63,673 bases of DNA from Pseudomonadota bacterium (GCA_018240785.1 JAFEFC010000009.1:1-63673), one strand, 5' to 3'; counted from the first letter of the stretch, positions 1 through 9,565 are shown. Notes: generated by a model from the letters alone, not told the origin. Numbers and translations: made by a program.

Positions 1-293
1 CGCAGAACCCGACCGACGTGCGCGTGGTGCTGTTCGTGAAGCTGCGCCAACGCCTCACGCTCGATGAAGACCTCGTCAAGCGCCTCAGGCAGACCATCCG
101 CGACAACACCACCCCGCGCCACGTGCCGGCCAAGGTGCTGCAGGTGGCCGACATCCCGCGCACCAAGAGCGGCAAGATCGTCGAGCTGGCGGTGAGGAAC
201 GTGGTGCATGGCCGCCCGGTGAAGAACCAGGAGGCGCTGGCCAACCCCGAGGCGCTGGCCCTGTTCCGCGACCGCGCCGAGCTGGCCGAGTGA
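1..293 (+). CDS. Acetoacetyl-CoA synthetase, C-terminal fragment (gene starts before window)
   Basis: The reading frame is open from the first bases to a TGA stop, so only about the last 96 residues are present. The fragment carries the AMP-forming ligase C-terminal lid with the motif TKSGKIVE, whose second lysine is the conserved adenylation lysine of acyl-CoA synthetases. The following [12 protein letters not shown] stretch is typical of acetoacetate-CoA ligases rather than acetyl-CoA synthetases. The enzyme activates acetoacetate with ATP and CoA in ketone body or polyhydroxybutyrate use. Substrate assignment rests on this short tail, so a related acyl-CoA ligase is possible. Confidence 0.8.
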   Translation, partial: QNPTDVRVVLFVKLRQRLTLDEDLVKRLRQTIRDNTTPRHVPAKVLQVADIPRTKSGKIVELAVRNVVHGRPVKNQEALANPEALALFRDRAELAE

Positions 294-319
294 ACGCCTT
301 GCGCGGTGGGGGACGATTT

Positions 320-336
320 CCGCCCCGAGTGGGCGG
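320..336 (+). terminator. Small hairpin after the CoA ligase gene
   Basis: CCGCCC and GGGCGG form a 6-bp stem with a 5-nt loop, 26 nt after the ligase stop codon. There is no T tract, so it is only a weak terminator candidate. Confidence 0.35.
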
Positions 337-463
337 CCGCGTGGTGCGATCACCGAGGACGGTGTTCGCCCGTGCGCGGAGAAGGCGTAGATTTCAAGTC
401 CGGCCGTATTGAAACGAAAGTCGAAACTGTTTGACCTGAGGCGCATTTCCAGGGAATTTGCCA

Positions 464-1108
464 ATGAAGCTCTACACGTATTTCCGCAGCTCGGCCGCCT
501 ACCGGGTGCGCATCGCGCTGCATCTGAAGGGCCTCGAGTACGACGCCGTGCCGGTGCATCTGGCGCGCTCGGGCGGCGAGCAGCATCAGCCGGACTATCG
601 GGCATTGAATCCCGCCGGCCTGGTGCCGGCGATGGAGGACGACGGTCAGGTGTTGACGCAGTCACTGGCCATCATCGAATACCTGGACGAAACCCATCCG
701 CAGCCGCCGTTGCTGCCGGGTTCTCCGGCCGATCGCGCGCGCATCCGGGCGATCGCCCAGGCCATCGCCTGCGACATCCACCCGATCAACAACTTGCGCG
801 TGCTGCAATACCTGCAGCGCGAGCTGGGGGCGAACGAGGCGCAGAAGAACGCCTGGTACCGGCACTGGATCGAGGTCGGCCTTGCGGCGGTGGAGGCGAT
901 GCTGGCGGGCGACGCGCGCACCGGCGCGTTCTGTCATGGCGACACGCCGACGCTGGCTGATTGCTGCCTGGTGCCGCAGGTGTTCAACGCGCGCCGCTTC
1001 GACTGCAGCCTCGAACCGTATCCGACGATCACGCGCATTGCGGCGCGCTGCGAGTCGCTGGAGGCCTTCCGCAAGGCGGCCCCGGCCAATCAGCCGGATG
1101 CCGAATAG
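464..1108 (+). CDS. maiA: Maleylacetoacetate isomerase (zeta-class glutathione S-transferase)
   Basis: The product is 214 residues, the usual length for MaiA. The N-terminal thioredoxin-like domain starts MKLYTYFRSSAAYRVR, containing the zeta-class SSxxxRVR glutathione-binding motif, and an alpha-helical GST C-terminal domain follows. It isomerises maleylacetoacetate (or maleylpyruvate) to the fumaryl form in tyrosine/homogentisate or gentisate breakdown, in the cytoplasm. The ATG at 464 is chosen because AGGGAA lies 8 nt upstream; an in-frame TTG at 458 is less likely. No other aromatic degradation gene adjoins it, so the exact pathway is open. Confidence 0.9.
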   Translation: MKLYTYFRSSAAYRVRIALHLKGLEYDAVPVHLARSGGEQHQPDYRALNPAGLVPAMEDDGQVLTQSLAIIEYLDETHPQPPLLPGSPADRARIRAIAQAIACDIHPINNLRVLQYLQRELGANEAQKNAWYRHWIEVGLAAVEAMLAGDARTGAFCHGDTPTLADCCLVPQVFNARRFDCSLEPYPTITRIAARCESLEAFRKAAPANQPDAE

Positions 1109-1140
1109 GGGAGGGTGGAGCAGGTCGCGCAGGCGAGGGC

Positions 1141-1173
1141 GCGAAGGGTGCGCGAAGGGTGCGCGAAGGATGC
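1141..1173. repeat. Three tandem copies of an 11-bp repeat
   Basis: The unit GCGAAGGGTGC occurs twice exactly and a third time with one change (GCGAAGGATGC), between the convergent maiA and DUF1840 genes. It is a short tandem array that could vary in copy number. No function can be assigned. Confidence 0.8.
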
Positions 1174-1184
1174 GCGCCCTGCGC

Positions 1185-1520
1185 CTAGACGCCCCAGGTG
1201 ACCGGCACGCCTTCCTTGTGCGCCGCCTCGAGCATGTCGAGCAGTGGCCAGGCGCGCTGCGCGAAGCCGACCGGTGCGGCCATGCCGGTGCGCCCGGCTT
1301 CGCGATCGGCGGCCTCGCTGGCTTCGGTGCGCGCCGCCTGACGGGCGCGGTCTTCGTCGATGGCGGCGCGCAGGCTGGCGATGGCGGCCGCCAACTGCTC
1401 GGCGGTGACGATGCCCTTTGCGTCCTCGGGGTCCTTGCCGAGGACGGCGATGAGCTGCTTCGCGATGTCGCCGAACATGATGACGTCGGCGCTGGCAGCG
1501 GATTTGAACGTGACCAGCAT
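1185..1520 (-). CDS. DUF1840 family protein
   Basis: This 111-residue protein begins MLVTFKSAASADVIMFGD, the characteristic opening of the DUF1840 family found mainly in betaproteobacteria. It has a charged helical middle (about residues 45-75, rich in A, E and R) and no signal peptide or membrane segment, so it is probably cytoplasmic. The function is unknown. It lies 11 nt downstream of the hypoxanthine phosphoribosyltransferase gene on the same strand and is probably co-transcribed with it. Confidence 0.85.
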   Translation of the reverse strand: MLVTFKSAASADVIMFGDIAKQLIAVLGKDPEDAKGIVTAEQLAAAIASLRAAIDEDRARQAARTEASEAADREAGRTGMAAPVGFAQRAWPLLDMLEAAHKEGVPVTWGV

Positions 1521-1531
1521 GTCTCTTTTCC

Positions 1532-2089
1532 TCACAGCCCTTTCACGGCGTAGATGCCTGGCGCGTTGCGCCAGTAGCCCTTGTAGTCCATGCCGCAGCC
1601 GAACAGGAAGCGGTCCGCGATGTCCAGGCCGGTGAAGTCGGCGCGCATGCCGGGGTAGGCCTTGCGCTCGTGCTCCTTGTGCACCAGCACGGCGGACAGG
1701 ACCTCGCGCGCGCCTTCGGCCTTCAGGTAATCGATGATCGCGGCCAGCGTGTGGCCTTCGTCGAGGATGTCGTCCAGCACCAGCACGGTGCGTTCGCGCA
1801 GATCCAGCGTCGGGCGCACGCGCCAGTCGAGGATCGCACCCTTGAGCGCGTGACCGTAGCGGGTCGCATGCAGGTAGCCGACTTCGAGCGGGAAAGGCAG
1901 GCGCGGCAAGATGCGGCCGGCAAGGATCAGGCCGCCGTTCATCACCGTGTAGACGATGGGGTTGGTGTCGGCGAGGCGCGCAGTGATCTCGCCCGCCATG
2001 CGATCGAGCGCGGCCTCGACGCTTGCGGCATCGGCGAGGCAATCGGCCTCGGCCAGCGCGCGTTCCACTTCTTCGAGATTGATGGGCAT
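1532..2089 (-). CDS. hpt: Hypoxanthine(-guanine) phosphoribosyltransferase
   Basis: A 185-residue purine salvage enzyme that transfers phosphoribose from PRPP to hypoxanthine or guanine. The PRPP-binding signature VLVLDDILDEGHT lies around residues 103-115, preceded by the YTVMNGGLILAGR substrate loop. The start MPINLEEVERAL was chosen over longer in-frame openings, because the extra upstream residues have no family character and overlap the next gene. It lies 29 nt downstream of the YqjK-like gene and 11 nt upstream of the DUF1840 gene. Confidence 0.9.
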   Translation of the reverse strand: MPINLEEVERALAEADCLADAASVEAALDRMAGEITARLADTNPIVYTVMNGGLILAGRILPRLPFPLEVGYLHATRYGHALKGAILDWRVRPTLDLRERTVLVLDDILDEGHTLAAIIDYLKAEGAREVLSAVLVHKEHERKAYPGMRADFTGLDIADRFLFGCGMDYKGYWRNAPGIYAVKGL

Positions 2090-2118
2090 GTCAGCCTTGT
2101 TTCCGTGTCCTGGTCGGT

Positions 2119-2484
2119 TCAGCCCAGCATCGCGCGCAGGCGCCCAAGCAGGCGCAGCAGCACCGAGGCGATGGCGGGATTGAGGGCGGCGCCACGGGCG
2201 CCGCGCAGGCGGCGCCACAACAGCCAGCCCACCCAGCCGCGCTGAGCCAGCCGCAAGGCGCGGCGCGGACGTGTGACGAGCAGCACCAGGGCCGCGACCG
2301 AAAGCAGCGGCGCCTTCTCGCGCGCCCATTCCACACCATTGCGGAAGTGGTCGCGAAGCCGGTCGGTCGTGTCCAGGACGGAATCGACTGTCGCCAAGTG
2401 GCGCTGCAACGCGCTGCGCTCGGCATCTGCCCGCATCTGCAGCCGCTGCTTGCGCAACGCGAGTTCGAGGATGCGCGGATTCAT
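2119..2484 (-). CDS. YqjK-like protein
   Basis: A 121-residue basic protein. It has an N-terminal helical segment (NPRILELALRKQRLQMRAD) typical of the YqjK family, a short hydrophobic stretch around residues 63-75 and an arginine-rich tail. Its ATG overlaps the stop of the YqjE-like gene by 4 nt (ATGA), so translation is probably coupled. In enterobacteria the yqjD-yqjE-yqjK genes are stress-linked membrane protein genes and YqjD binds ribosomes. Function here is inferred only from that gene order and weak family similarity. Confidence 0.75.
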   Translation of the reverse strand: MNPRILELALRKQRLQMRADAERSALQRHLATVDSVLDTTDRLRDHFRNGVEWAREKAPLLSVAALVLLVTRPRRALRLAQRGWVGWLLWRRLRGARGAALNPAIASVLLRLLGRLRAMLG

Positions 2485-2864
2485 TCCCTGTGCTGTGCTG
2501 CGTCGCGATCGCGGGCGAGTTCGGCCAGGCTGGCTGCGAACAGCCGGCTGCCGCGCCGCAGTTCGCGCGCGGCGTTCGTCGCCGTCAACAGCCCGCCGCC
2601 GAGAAACACCGCGCAGGCCAGCCCGAGCGCAAGCAGGCGGTGCTCTTCCCAGAACAGCACGGTGACGAACACCGCCACGAAGACGAGCCCAAAACCCAGC
2701 AAGACCGCCGACAACAAGGTGTTGAACAGCAGGCTGACGATACGGAGCTTCTCTTCCTGCACCTCGACCGAAAGCAACTCGAGCCGGGTCTGCACGGCGT
2801 GCAGCCCGGTATCGAGGATGCCGTGCAGGCTTTCGCTCAGGCGTGGTCTCGGTGCGTCACTCAT
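2481..2864 (-). CDS. YqjE-like membrane protein (phage holin superfamily III fold)
   Basis: A 127-residue protein with an N-terminal amphipathic region (SESLHGILDTGLHAVQTRLELLSVEVQEEK in outline) and two hydrophobic segments at about residues 45-70 and 77-95, the standard layout of the YqjE/holin-X family. It is the middle gene of the DUF883-YqjE-YqjK set. No lysis genes are near, so a prophage holin role is unlikely and a membrane-stress role is the usual reading. Confidence 0.8.
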   Translation of the reverse strand: MSDAPRPRLSESLHGILDTGLHAVQTRLELLSVEVQEEKLRIVSLLFNTLLSAVLLGFGLVFVAVFVTVLFWEEHRLLALGLACAVFLGGGLLTATNAARELRRGSRLFAASLAELARDRDAAQHRE

Positions 2865-2918
2865 GCTTGCGTCGGCTCATGCAGGCGACAGGGATGCCGC
2901 TGGCGAGTGGCGAGCCGA

Positions 2919-3230
2919 TCAACGACGGCCGGCCAGCAGGCCGAGCAGGAAGGCAACGCCGGCTGCGACGCCGACCGACTGCCACGGGTGATCGTGCACA
3001 TAGTCGTCGGTGGCGCGCGCCGCCTTCTTGCTGCGGTCGATCAGTGCGGCCTCGGCATCGGCGATGCGCTCCTTGGCAACGGCCAAGCGATCGCCCAAGC
3101 GGGAACGCACGTCGGTGAGCTTCTCGCCGGCCTGCCCGGCAGTGAGCTTGAGCAGTTCTTCCGCGTCGGCGACGACCACTTTCAGGTCGCTGACCAGTTT
3201 GTCCCTGGACGGATTGTTGGTTTCACTCAT
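2919..3230 (-). CDS. DUF883 (ElaB/YqjD/CsbD-like) membrane-anchored protein
   Basis: A 103-residue protein: a long charged helix followed by a C-terminal membrane anchor with a GVAAGVAFLLGLLAGRR ending, the hallmark of the ElaB/YqjD family of inner-membrane, ribosome-associated stationary-phase proteins. The start at 3230 follows a GGAGA ribosome site; an in-frame start four codons earlier is less well placed. It is the first gene of a minus-strand block reaching to DUF1840 and is divergent from the ABC transporter operon. Confidence 0.88.
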   Translation of the reverse strand: MSETNNPSRDKLVSDLKVVVADAEELLKLTAGQAGEKLTDVRSRLGDRLAVAKERIADAEAALIDRSKKAARATDDYVHDHPWQSVGVAAGVAFLLGLLAGRR

Positions 3231-3391
3231 GACATTCTCCATAACCGGGTTTTATGACGTTTGAACTGCGTGGGGGCTTCGGGTCAACGCTAACCCCATT
3301 GGCGCGCGAAGGCAATTCCCGCTCGCCGTGAAGCAGTGAGGGAGGCGGCATGGCAAGGCTAAGGGAAATCCAGGGTGGCGGCGTGAATAAG

Positions 3392-3422
3392 TTGCGATAA
3401 TTCAGTGATTAAATCCTATAAT
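3392..3422 (+). promoter_or_regulatory. Putative sigma-70 promoter of the ABC transporter operon
   Basis: A perfect -10 TATAAT (3417-3422) lies in a locally AT-rich stretch, with TTGCGA 19 bp upstream as a weak -35. This would give a leader of about 100 nt ending in a GAGGAGA ribosome site before the ATG at 3532. The rest of the roughly 300-nt gap (3231-3531) between the divergent genes shows nothing else I can name. Confidence 0.55.
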
Positions 3423-3531
3423 CTCGAAATTCCGGCCCGGCAGCATCGCTCGCGAAGAAGCGTGACCGTCGGCACCGTATTCCGGACACGTACATCAACA
3501 CCATCGTTCAACGAGACGAGGAGACAACCAC

Positions 3532-4701
3532 ATGAAGTCCACCAAGCACATCATCGGCGCGACCGCTCTTGCCCTCGCGCTGGGCGCGGCATTCGGCTCC
3601 GCGCAGGCAGACGACAAGGTCAAGGTCGGTCTGATGCTGCCGTCGACCGGGACCTACGCCGCACTGGGCGCGGCGATCACCAACGGTTTCAAGCAGTTCG
3701 TTGCCGAAAACGGCGGCAAGCTGGGTGGCCGCGAGGTGGAGTACTACACGGTGGACGACGAGTCCGATCCGGCCAAGGCGACGGAGAACGCCAACAAGCT
3801 GGTCAAGCGCGACAAGGTCGACGTGCTCGTCGGTACGGTGCATTCCGGCGTGGCGCTGGCCATGGCCAAGGTGGCCCGCGACAACAAGACGCTGATGATC
3901 GTGCCCAATGCCGGCGCTGACGAACTCACCGGCCCGCTGTGCGCGCCGACCCTGTTCCGTTCCTCCTTCACCAACTGGCAGCCGGCCTACGCCATGGGCA
4001 AGGTCGCGGCGGAGAAGGGGCACAAGAAGGTGGTGACGCTGACCTGGAAGTACGCCGCAGGCCAGCAGTCGACCGAAGGTTTCAAGGAGGCGTTCGAGAA
4101 GGCCGGCGGCAAGGTCGTCAAGGAAATGACGCTGCCCTTCCCGAACGTCGAGTTCCAGCCTTTCCTGACCGAGATCGCCGCGCTCAAGCCGGACGCGGTC
4201 TACGTGTTCTTCGCCGGCGCCGGTGCGGCGAAGTTCGTGCGCGACTACCAGGCGGCGGGCCTGAAGGCTTCCATTCCCCTTTACGGCGCGGGCTTCCTGA
4301 CCGACGGCACGCTGGAGGCGATGGGTGATGCGGGCAAGGGGCTGCTGACCACGCTGCACTATGCCGACGGGCTGGACAACAAGAAGGACGCGGCCTTCCG
4401 CCTGAACTACGCGAAGACCTACAAGATGCAGCCCGACGTCTACGCGGTGCAGGGCTATGACGCCGCCCAGCTCTACCAGGCGGGCCTGGCGGCCGCAGGT
4501 GGCGACCCCTCGAAGCAGGAGGCCGTCATCAAGGGCATGGAGGCCGCCAAGATCGACAGCCCGCGCGGCGCCTTCACCCTGTCGAAGGCGCACAACCCGG
4601 TGCAGGACATCTACCTGCGCCAGGCCGAAGGCACGCAGAACAAGGTCGTTTCCACCGCGATCAAGAGCCTCGCCGATCCGGCACGCGGCTGCAAGATGTA
4701 A
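3532..4701 (+). CDS. Branched-chain amino acid type ABC transporter, periplasmic binding protein
   Basis: 389 residues with a cleavable signal peptide (MKSTKHIIGATALALALGAAF, cleavage likely after GSAQA-D). The mature part is a type I periplasmic binding fold: it opens KVKVGLMLPSTGTYAALG and contains the paired lobes typical of LivJ/leucine-isoleucine-valine or aromatic-acid binding proteins. It presents the ligand to the LivH/LivM-type permeases encoded just downstream. The substrate cannot be read from sequence; in this bacterial group such proteins bind branched-chain amino acids, short amides or aromatic acids. A GAGGAGA ribosome site precedes the start. Confidence 0.9.
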   Translation: MKSTKHIIGATALALALGAAFGSAQADDKVKVGLMLPSTGTYAALGAAITNGFKQFVAENGGKLGGREVEYYTVDDESDPAKATENANKLVKRDKVDVLVGTVHSGVALAMAKVARDNKTLMIVPNAGADELTGPLCAPTLFRSSFTNWQPAYAMGKVAAEKGHKKVVTLTWKYAAGQQSTEGFKEAFEKAGGKVVKEMTLPFPNVEFQPFLTEIAALKPDAVYVFFAGAGAAKFVRDYQAAGLKASIPLYGAGFLTDGTLEAMGDAGKGLLTTLHYADGLDNKKDAAFRLNYAKTYKMQPDVYAVQGYDAAQLYQAGLAAAGGDPSKQEAVIKGMEAAKIDSPRGAFTLSKAHNPVQDIYLRQAEGTQNKVVSTAIKSLADPARGCKM

Positions 4702-4718
4702 GCGCGCCAGCGGCGCCA

Positions 4719-4738
4719 GCGGCGCCTGCGGGCGCCGC
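4719..4738 (+). terminator. Intercistronic hairpin after the binding protein gene
   Basis: GCGGCGCC and GGCGCCGC form a perfect 8-bp stem with a TGCG loop, 17 nt after the binding-protein stop codon and before the first permease. Such hairpins commonly attenuate transcription or protect the upstream message, giving more binding protein than membrane components. There is no T tract. Confidence 0.5.
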
Positions 4739-4796
4739 GTTCCCTCATCCTGTCCCCCGGCCTGCATGAAGCAGGCCCGCCGGCTCGGAGTTCGTG

Positions 4797-5663
4797 ATGG
4801 ATTTCGCCACTTTCCTGATCCAGACGCTGAACGCGCTGCAGTACGGCCTGCTGCTGTTTCTCGTCGCCAGCGGCCTGACGCTCGTGTTCGGCATCATGGG
4901 CATCATCAACCTGGCGCACGGCAGCTTCTACATGATCGGCGCCTACCTTGCCTTCGTGCTGACGAGCGCCACTGGCAGCCTGGTGCTGGCGATCGTGCTC
5001 GGCATTCCGCTGGCGCTGCTGTTCGGCGCCTTTCTCGAATGGCTGCTGTTTTCGCACCTCTACAAACGCGATCACCTCGAGCAGGTGCTGCTCACCTACG
5101 GGCTGATCCTGGTGTTCGAGGAGCTGCGCAGCCTGCTCGTGGGTAACGACGTGCATGGCGTGAACATTCCCGCCTTCCTCGATGCATCGATCCGGCTCAC
5201 CGAGGTGATGACCTATCCGGTGTATCGGCTGGCCGTGTCGGCAGTGTGCGTCGTGCTGGCCGTGGCGCTCTACTTCGTCATCCAGCGCACCCGCCTGGGG
5301 ATGATGATCCGTGCCGGCAACGACGACCGCACCATGGTCGAGGCGCTGGGCATCAACATCAACATGATCTACCGCGTTGTGTTCGCGCTTGGCGTCGCGC
5401 TCGCCGCGCTTGCCGGCATGCTGGCCGCGCCGATGTCATCGGTGTTCCCGAACATGGGCAGCCAGGTGCTGATCATCTCCTTCGTGATCGTCGTCATCGG
5501 CGGCATCGGCTCGGTGTGGGGCGCGCTGGTCGCCGCGCTCATCGTCGGTTTTGCCGACACTTTCGGCAAGGTGCTGCTGCCGGAGATCTCGGGAATGATC
5601 GTGTACCTGGTGATGGCGGTGGTGCTGCTGTGGCGTCCCGAAGGCATCCTGAAGAAGGGCTGA
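4797..5663 (+). CDS. Branched-chain amino acid type ABC permease, LivH family
   Basis: 288 residues with about eight hydrophobic membrane segments. The family signature GLTLVFGIMGIINLAHGSFYMIGAY lies near residues 26-50 and the EAA-type loop near TRLGMMIRAGNDDRTMVEALGIN. It forms the membrane channel with the LivM-type protein. The ATG at 4797 is preferred to a GTG one codon earlier, with GGAG about 6 nt before it. Four nucleotides separate it from the next gene, so it is part of one operon. Confidence 0.9.
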   Translation: MDFATFLIQTLNALQYGLLLFLVASGLTLVFGIMGIINLAHGSFYMIGAYLAFVLTSATGSLVLAIVLGIPLALLFGAFLEWLLFSHLYKRDHLEQVLLTYGLILVFEELRSLLVGNDVHGVNIPAFLDASIRLTEVMTYPVYRLAVSAVCVVLAVALYFVIQRTRLGMMIRAGNDDRTMVEALGININMIYRVVFALGVALAALAGMLAAPMSSVFPNMGSQVLIISFVIVVIGGIGSVWGALVAALIVGFADTFGKVLLPEISGMIVYLVMAVVLLWRPEGILKKG

Positions 5664-5667
5664 GACG

Positions 5668-6629
<962 letters not shown>

Positions 6630-6633
<4 letters not shown>

Positions 6634-7406
6634 GCGCAGCGAAGACCAACGAAGTGCTGCTCGAGGCGAGGAAGCTCACGCGCCGCTTCGGCGGCCTGGT
6701 CGCCAACCAGGACATCAGCGTCACCGTCGCGCGCGGCGTGATCCACGTGCTGCTCGGGCCCAACGGCGCCGGCAAGTCGACCTGCATCAACATGCTGTCG
6801 GGCGACCTGCCGCCGAGCGAAGGCACGATCACCTTCATGGGCCGCGACATCACCGGCCTGTCTGCGGCACAGCGTTCGCGGGTGGGCATCGGCCGCAGCT
6901 ACCAGCGCACCAACATCTTTCCTCAATTCACCGTGCTGGAGAACGTCCGCCTTGCGGCGCAGTCGCGCAACCAGCAACCGTGGCGCATCTTCAGCAAGGC
7001 GATGGAGCAGAAGTGGGCGCTGGACAAGGCCCATGCCTGCATCGAGGAAGCCGGCCTGGGCAAGCGCGCGGACTGGGTGTCGGGCGTGCTGAGCCACGGC
7101 GAGCAGCGCCAGCTCGAGATCGCCATGGTGCTCGCGACCGATGCGCAGGTGCTGCTGCTCGACGAGCCGCTCGCCGGCATGGGCTCGGACGAGTCGGCGA
7201 AGATGGTGGAGCTGCTGAAGAAGCTGCGCGCCACGCGCGGCATCCTGCTCGTCGAGCACGACATGGACGCGGTGTTTGCGGTCGCCGACGTGATCACGGT
7301 GATGGTCAATGGCCAGATGCTGGAATCCGGCCCGCCCGCCCAGATCCGGGCGAGCGTGGCGGTGCAGCAGGCCTACCTGGGAACGGAGGAGAGCTTCCAT
7401 GTCTAA
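6630..7406 (+). CDS. ABC transporter ATPase, LivG family
   Basis: 258 residues with a complete nucleotide-binding domain: Walker A GPNGAGKST near residues 44-52, signature LSHGEQRQLEIA, Walker B VLLLDEPLAGM and the switch histidine in LLVEHDMD. The LSHGE form of the signature and the extended C-terminus are typical of LivG-type subunits. It pairs with the LivF-type ATPase on the cytoplasmic face. Start overlaps the LivM stop; end overlaps the LivF start by 8 nt. Confidence 0.92.
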
Positions 7407-8118
7407 CATGCTGCTCGAAGGCAAGGAGCTGCATACCTACTACGGCGCCAGCCACATCCTGCACGGCATCGACTTCCATATCCGCCAGGGCGAGGGCATC
7501 GCCCTGATGGGGCGCAATGGCATGGGCAAGTCCACGCTCATCAAGAGCATGCTCGGCCTCGTGCGCCCCCGGCACGGGCGCGTGCTGGTGCGCGGCGACG
7601 ACTACACGCGCGCACCCACCTATCGCACCGCGCAGCAGGGCATCGCCTACGTGCCGGAAGGGCGCGGCATCTTCAAGAGCCTGACGGTGCGCGAGAACCT
7701 GCTGATGTCGGCGCGTGTCGGCGTCGATGGCCAGCGCAACTGGACCTTCGACCGTGTGATGGAGACCTTCCCGCGGCTGGGTGAGCGCATCAACAATGGC
7801 GGCTGGCAGTTGTCGGGGGGAGAGCAGCAGATGCTCACCATCGGCCGCGCGCTGATGACCAATCCCGACCTGCTGATCCTGGACGAGGCCACCGAAGGCC
7901 TGGCGCCGCTGATCGCGATGGAGATCTGGCGCATCGTCAAGGAGATCCGCAAGACCGGCATCGCCACGGTGATCGTCGACAAGAACCACACCGCGGTCAC
8001 CAGCATCTGCGACCGCGCGATGATCCTGGTGAAGGGCGAGGTGGTGTTCGACGGCACCAGCGACGAGATCCGCGCCAACCCCGACCTGATCCAGAAGCAT
8101 CTTGGCGTGGGGCACTGA
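7399..8118 (+). CDS. ABC transporter ATPase, LivF family
   Basis: 239 residues starting MSNMLLEGKELHTYYGASHILHGID, as LivF proteins do. It has Walker A GRNGMGKST, signature LSGGEQQMLTIGRAL and Walker B LLILDEATEGLAP. GGAGGAGAG lies just before the chosen ATG; a longer in-frame opening from 7309 lies wholly inside livG and is rejected. It completes the importer with the four preceding genes. Confidence 0.92.
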   Translation: MSNMLLEGKELHTYYGASHILHGIDFHIRQGEGIALMGRNGMGKSTLIKSMLGLVRPRHGRVLVRGDDYTRAPTYRTAQQGIAYVPEGRGIFKSLTVRENLLMSARVGVDGQRNWTFDRVMETFPRLGERINNGGWQLSGGEQQMLTIGRALMTNPDLLILDEATEGLAPLIAMEIWRIVKEIRKTGIATVIVDKNHTAVTSICDRAMILVKGEVVFDGTSDEIRANPDLIQKHLGVGH

Positions 8119-8129
8119 GGAGAATCGGC

Positions 8130-8702
8130 ATGAAGAAGTCACTGTCCATCATTCACGACGAACACCGCGCGATCGCGGCGATGATGCACGGCCTGCGCCA
8201 GATCGTAGTCGGCATCGAGGCGGGCCGGCTCAAGCCCGACTTCGCGCTGTTCCGCGACATGGTCGAATACATCGACAAGGTGCCGGAGCGGGTGCATCAC
8301 CCGAAGGAAGACCAATACCTGTTCGCGCGGCTGCGCACCCGCTGCGCCGAGGCCCTGCCGGCGATCGAGGCGCTCGAAGCCGAGCACCGCATCGGCGACG
8401 CGCGCATGCGTGCCATGGAGGCAGCCATGCAGCAGTACGAGCAGGCTGGCCAGGCAGGCTTTGCGGGCTTCAAGGCGGCGGTGGACGAATACGTCGAGGC
8501 CGAGTGGAAGCACATGAACCGGGAGGAGCACGAGGTCTTCCCGCTCGCCGAAAAGCACCTCACCGACGAGGACTGGGCGGCGATCGACGCGGCCTTCCTG
8601 TCCAACAAGAACCCGTGGCAGGGCGAGGCGGGGCAATACCAGAAGCTGTTCTCGAAGATCGTCAACATCGCCCCCGCGCCGGTCGGGCTGGGGCCGAGCT
8701 GA
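8130..8702 (+). CDS. Hemerythrin HHE domain protein
   Basis: 190 residues, all helical, with the histidine/glutamate pattern of HHE hemerythrin-like proteins: HDEHRAI near residue 9, VHHPKEDQYLF near 54, EAEHRIGD near 87 and HMNREEHEVF near 130. The family binds a di-iron centre and O2 or NO, or serves in iron or nitrosative-stress sensing. It starts 11 nt after livF with AGGAGA upstream, so it is read as the last gene of the ABC operon. That partnership is unusual and its meaning is not known. Confidence 0.88.
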   Translation: MKKSLSIIHDEHRAIAAMMHGLRQIVVGIEAGRLKPDFALFRDMVEYIDKVPERVHHPKEDQYLFARLRTRCAEALPAIEALEAEHRIGDARMRAMEAAMQQYEQAGQAGFAGFKAAVDEYVEAEWKHMNREEHEVFPLAEKHLTDEDWAAIDAAFLSNKNPWQGEAGQYQKLFSKIVNIAPAPVGLGPS

Positions 8703-8710
8703 GTGCGTGT

Positions 8711-8739
8711 CGGCCGGGCACTGCCAAGGCGGCCGGCCG
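8711..8739. terminator. Hairpin between convergent hemerythrin and exonuclease III genes
   Basis: CGGCCGG and CCGGCCG form a perfect 7-bp stem around a 15-nt loop, filling the 37-nt gap between two converging genes. It could serve both strands. No T tract is visible. Confidence 0.45.
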
Positions 8740-9525
8740 TCAGGTCAGCGACCAGTCGTAATCGACTGTCAGCGGCGCGTGGTCGCTGAAACGCTGCTCC
8801 TTGTAGACGCTGGCGGTCTTCGCACTGTTGCCGATGCCGGGCGTCGCCAGGTGGTAGTCGATGCGCCAGCCGACGTTCTTCGCCCACGCCTGGCCGCGGT
8901 TGGACCACCAGGTGTAGCCGTCGCCGCTCGCGTCGGGGTAAAGCTGGCGATACACGTCCACCCAGCCCTGGTCATCGAACAGCCCCGACAGCCAGGCGCG
9001 CTCCTCGGGCAGGAAGCCGGAGTTCTTCTGGTTGCTCTTCCAGTTCTTTAGGTCGATCTCGCGGTGGGCGATGTTCCAGTCGCCGCAGACCACCACTTCG
9101 CGCCCGCTGGCGCGCAGCTCCGCGAGGTGCGGCGCGAAGCGTGCCATGAAGCCGAACTTGATCTGCTGCCGCTCTTCCGAGCTGGAGCCCGACGGCAGGT
9201 ACAGCGACACCACTGACAGCGGGCCGAAGTCGAGCTGCAGGTAGCGGCCCTCGGCGTCGATGTCGGCGATCCCGAGGCCTTCGACCACCCGGTCGGGTGT
9301 GTGCCGGCTGTAGATCCCGACGCCGCTGTAGCCTTTCTTCTCGGCGTGATGGAACCAGCCTTCGTAGCCGGCCGGCGTGCGCATCGCCTCGCTCATGTCG
9401 CCTGCCTGGGCCTTGAGTTCCTGCACGCAGACGAGGTCCGCGTCCTGCGCCGGCAGCCAGTCGAGGAATCCCTTGGTAGTGGCGGAGCGGATGCCGTTGA
9501 GGTTGAGGGAGATGATGCGTAACAT
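8740..9525 (-). CDS. xth: Exodeoxyribonuclease III (AP endonuclease, ExoA/Xth family)
   Basis: 261 residues, the usual length. Motifs in order: MLRIISLNLNGIRSA with the metal-binding Asn, VCVQELKAQ with the metal-binding Glu, GYSGVGIYSR, VCGDWNIAHREIDL with the catalytic Asp-Asn, WWSNRGQAW and the terminal FSDHAPLTVDYD with the catalytic Asp-His pair. It repairs abasic sites and removes 3'-blocked ends. It is transcribed away from pyrE across a 40-nt gap. Confidence 0.93.
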   Translation of the reverse strand: MLRIISLNLNGIRSATTKGFLDWLPAQDADLVCVQELKAQAGDMSEAMRTPAGYEGWFHHAEKKGYSGVGIYSRHTPDRVVEGLGIADIDAEGRYLQLDFGPLSVVSLYLPSGSSSEERQQIKFGFMARFAPHLAELRASGREVVVCGDWNIAHREIDLKNWKSNQKNSGFLPEERAWLSGLFDDQGWVDVYRQLYPDASGDGYTWWSNRGQAWAKNVGWRIDYHLATPGIGNSAKTASVYKEQRFSDHAPLTVDYDWSLT

Positions 9526-9565
9526 GGACGGGTTTCCAATTCTTTGCTGCACTGCAGCCTGAATC

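Noticed and set aside
2481-2864. A phage holin, suggesting a prophage remnant.
   Set aside because: It sits in a DUF883-YqjE-YqjK block, with no endolysin, integrase or structural phage gene nearby, so the chromosomal YqjE reading is better.
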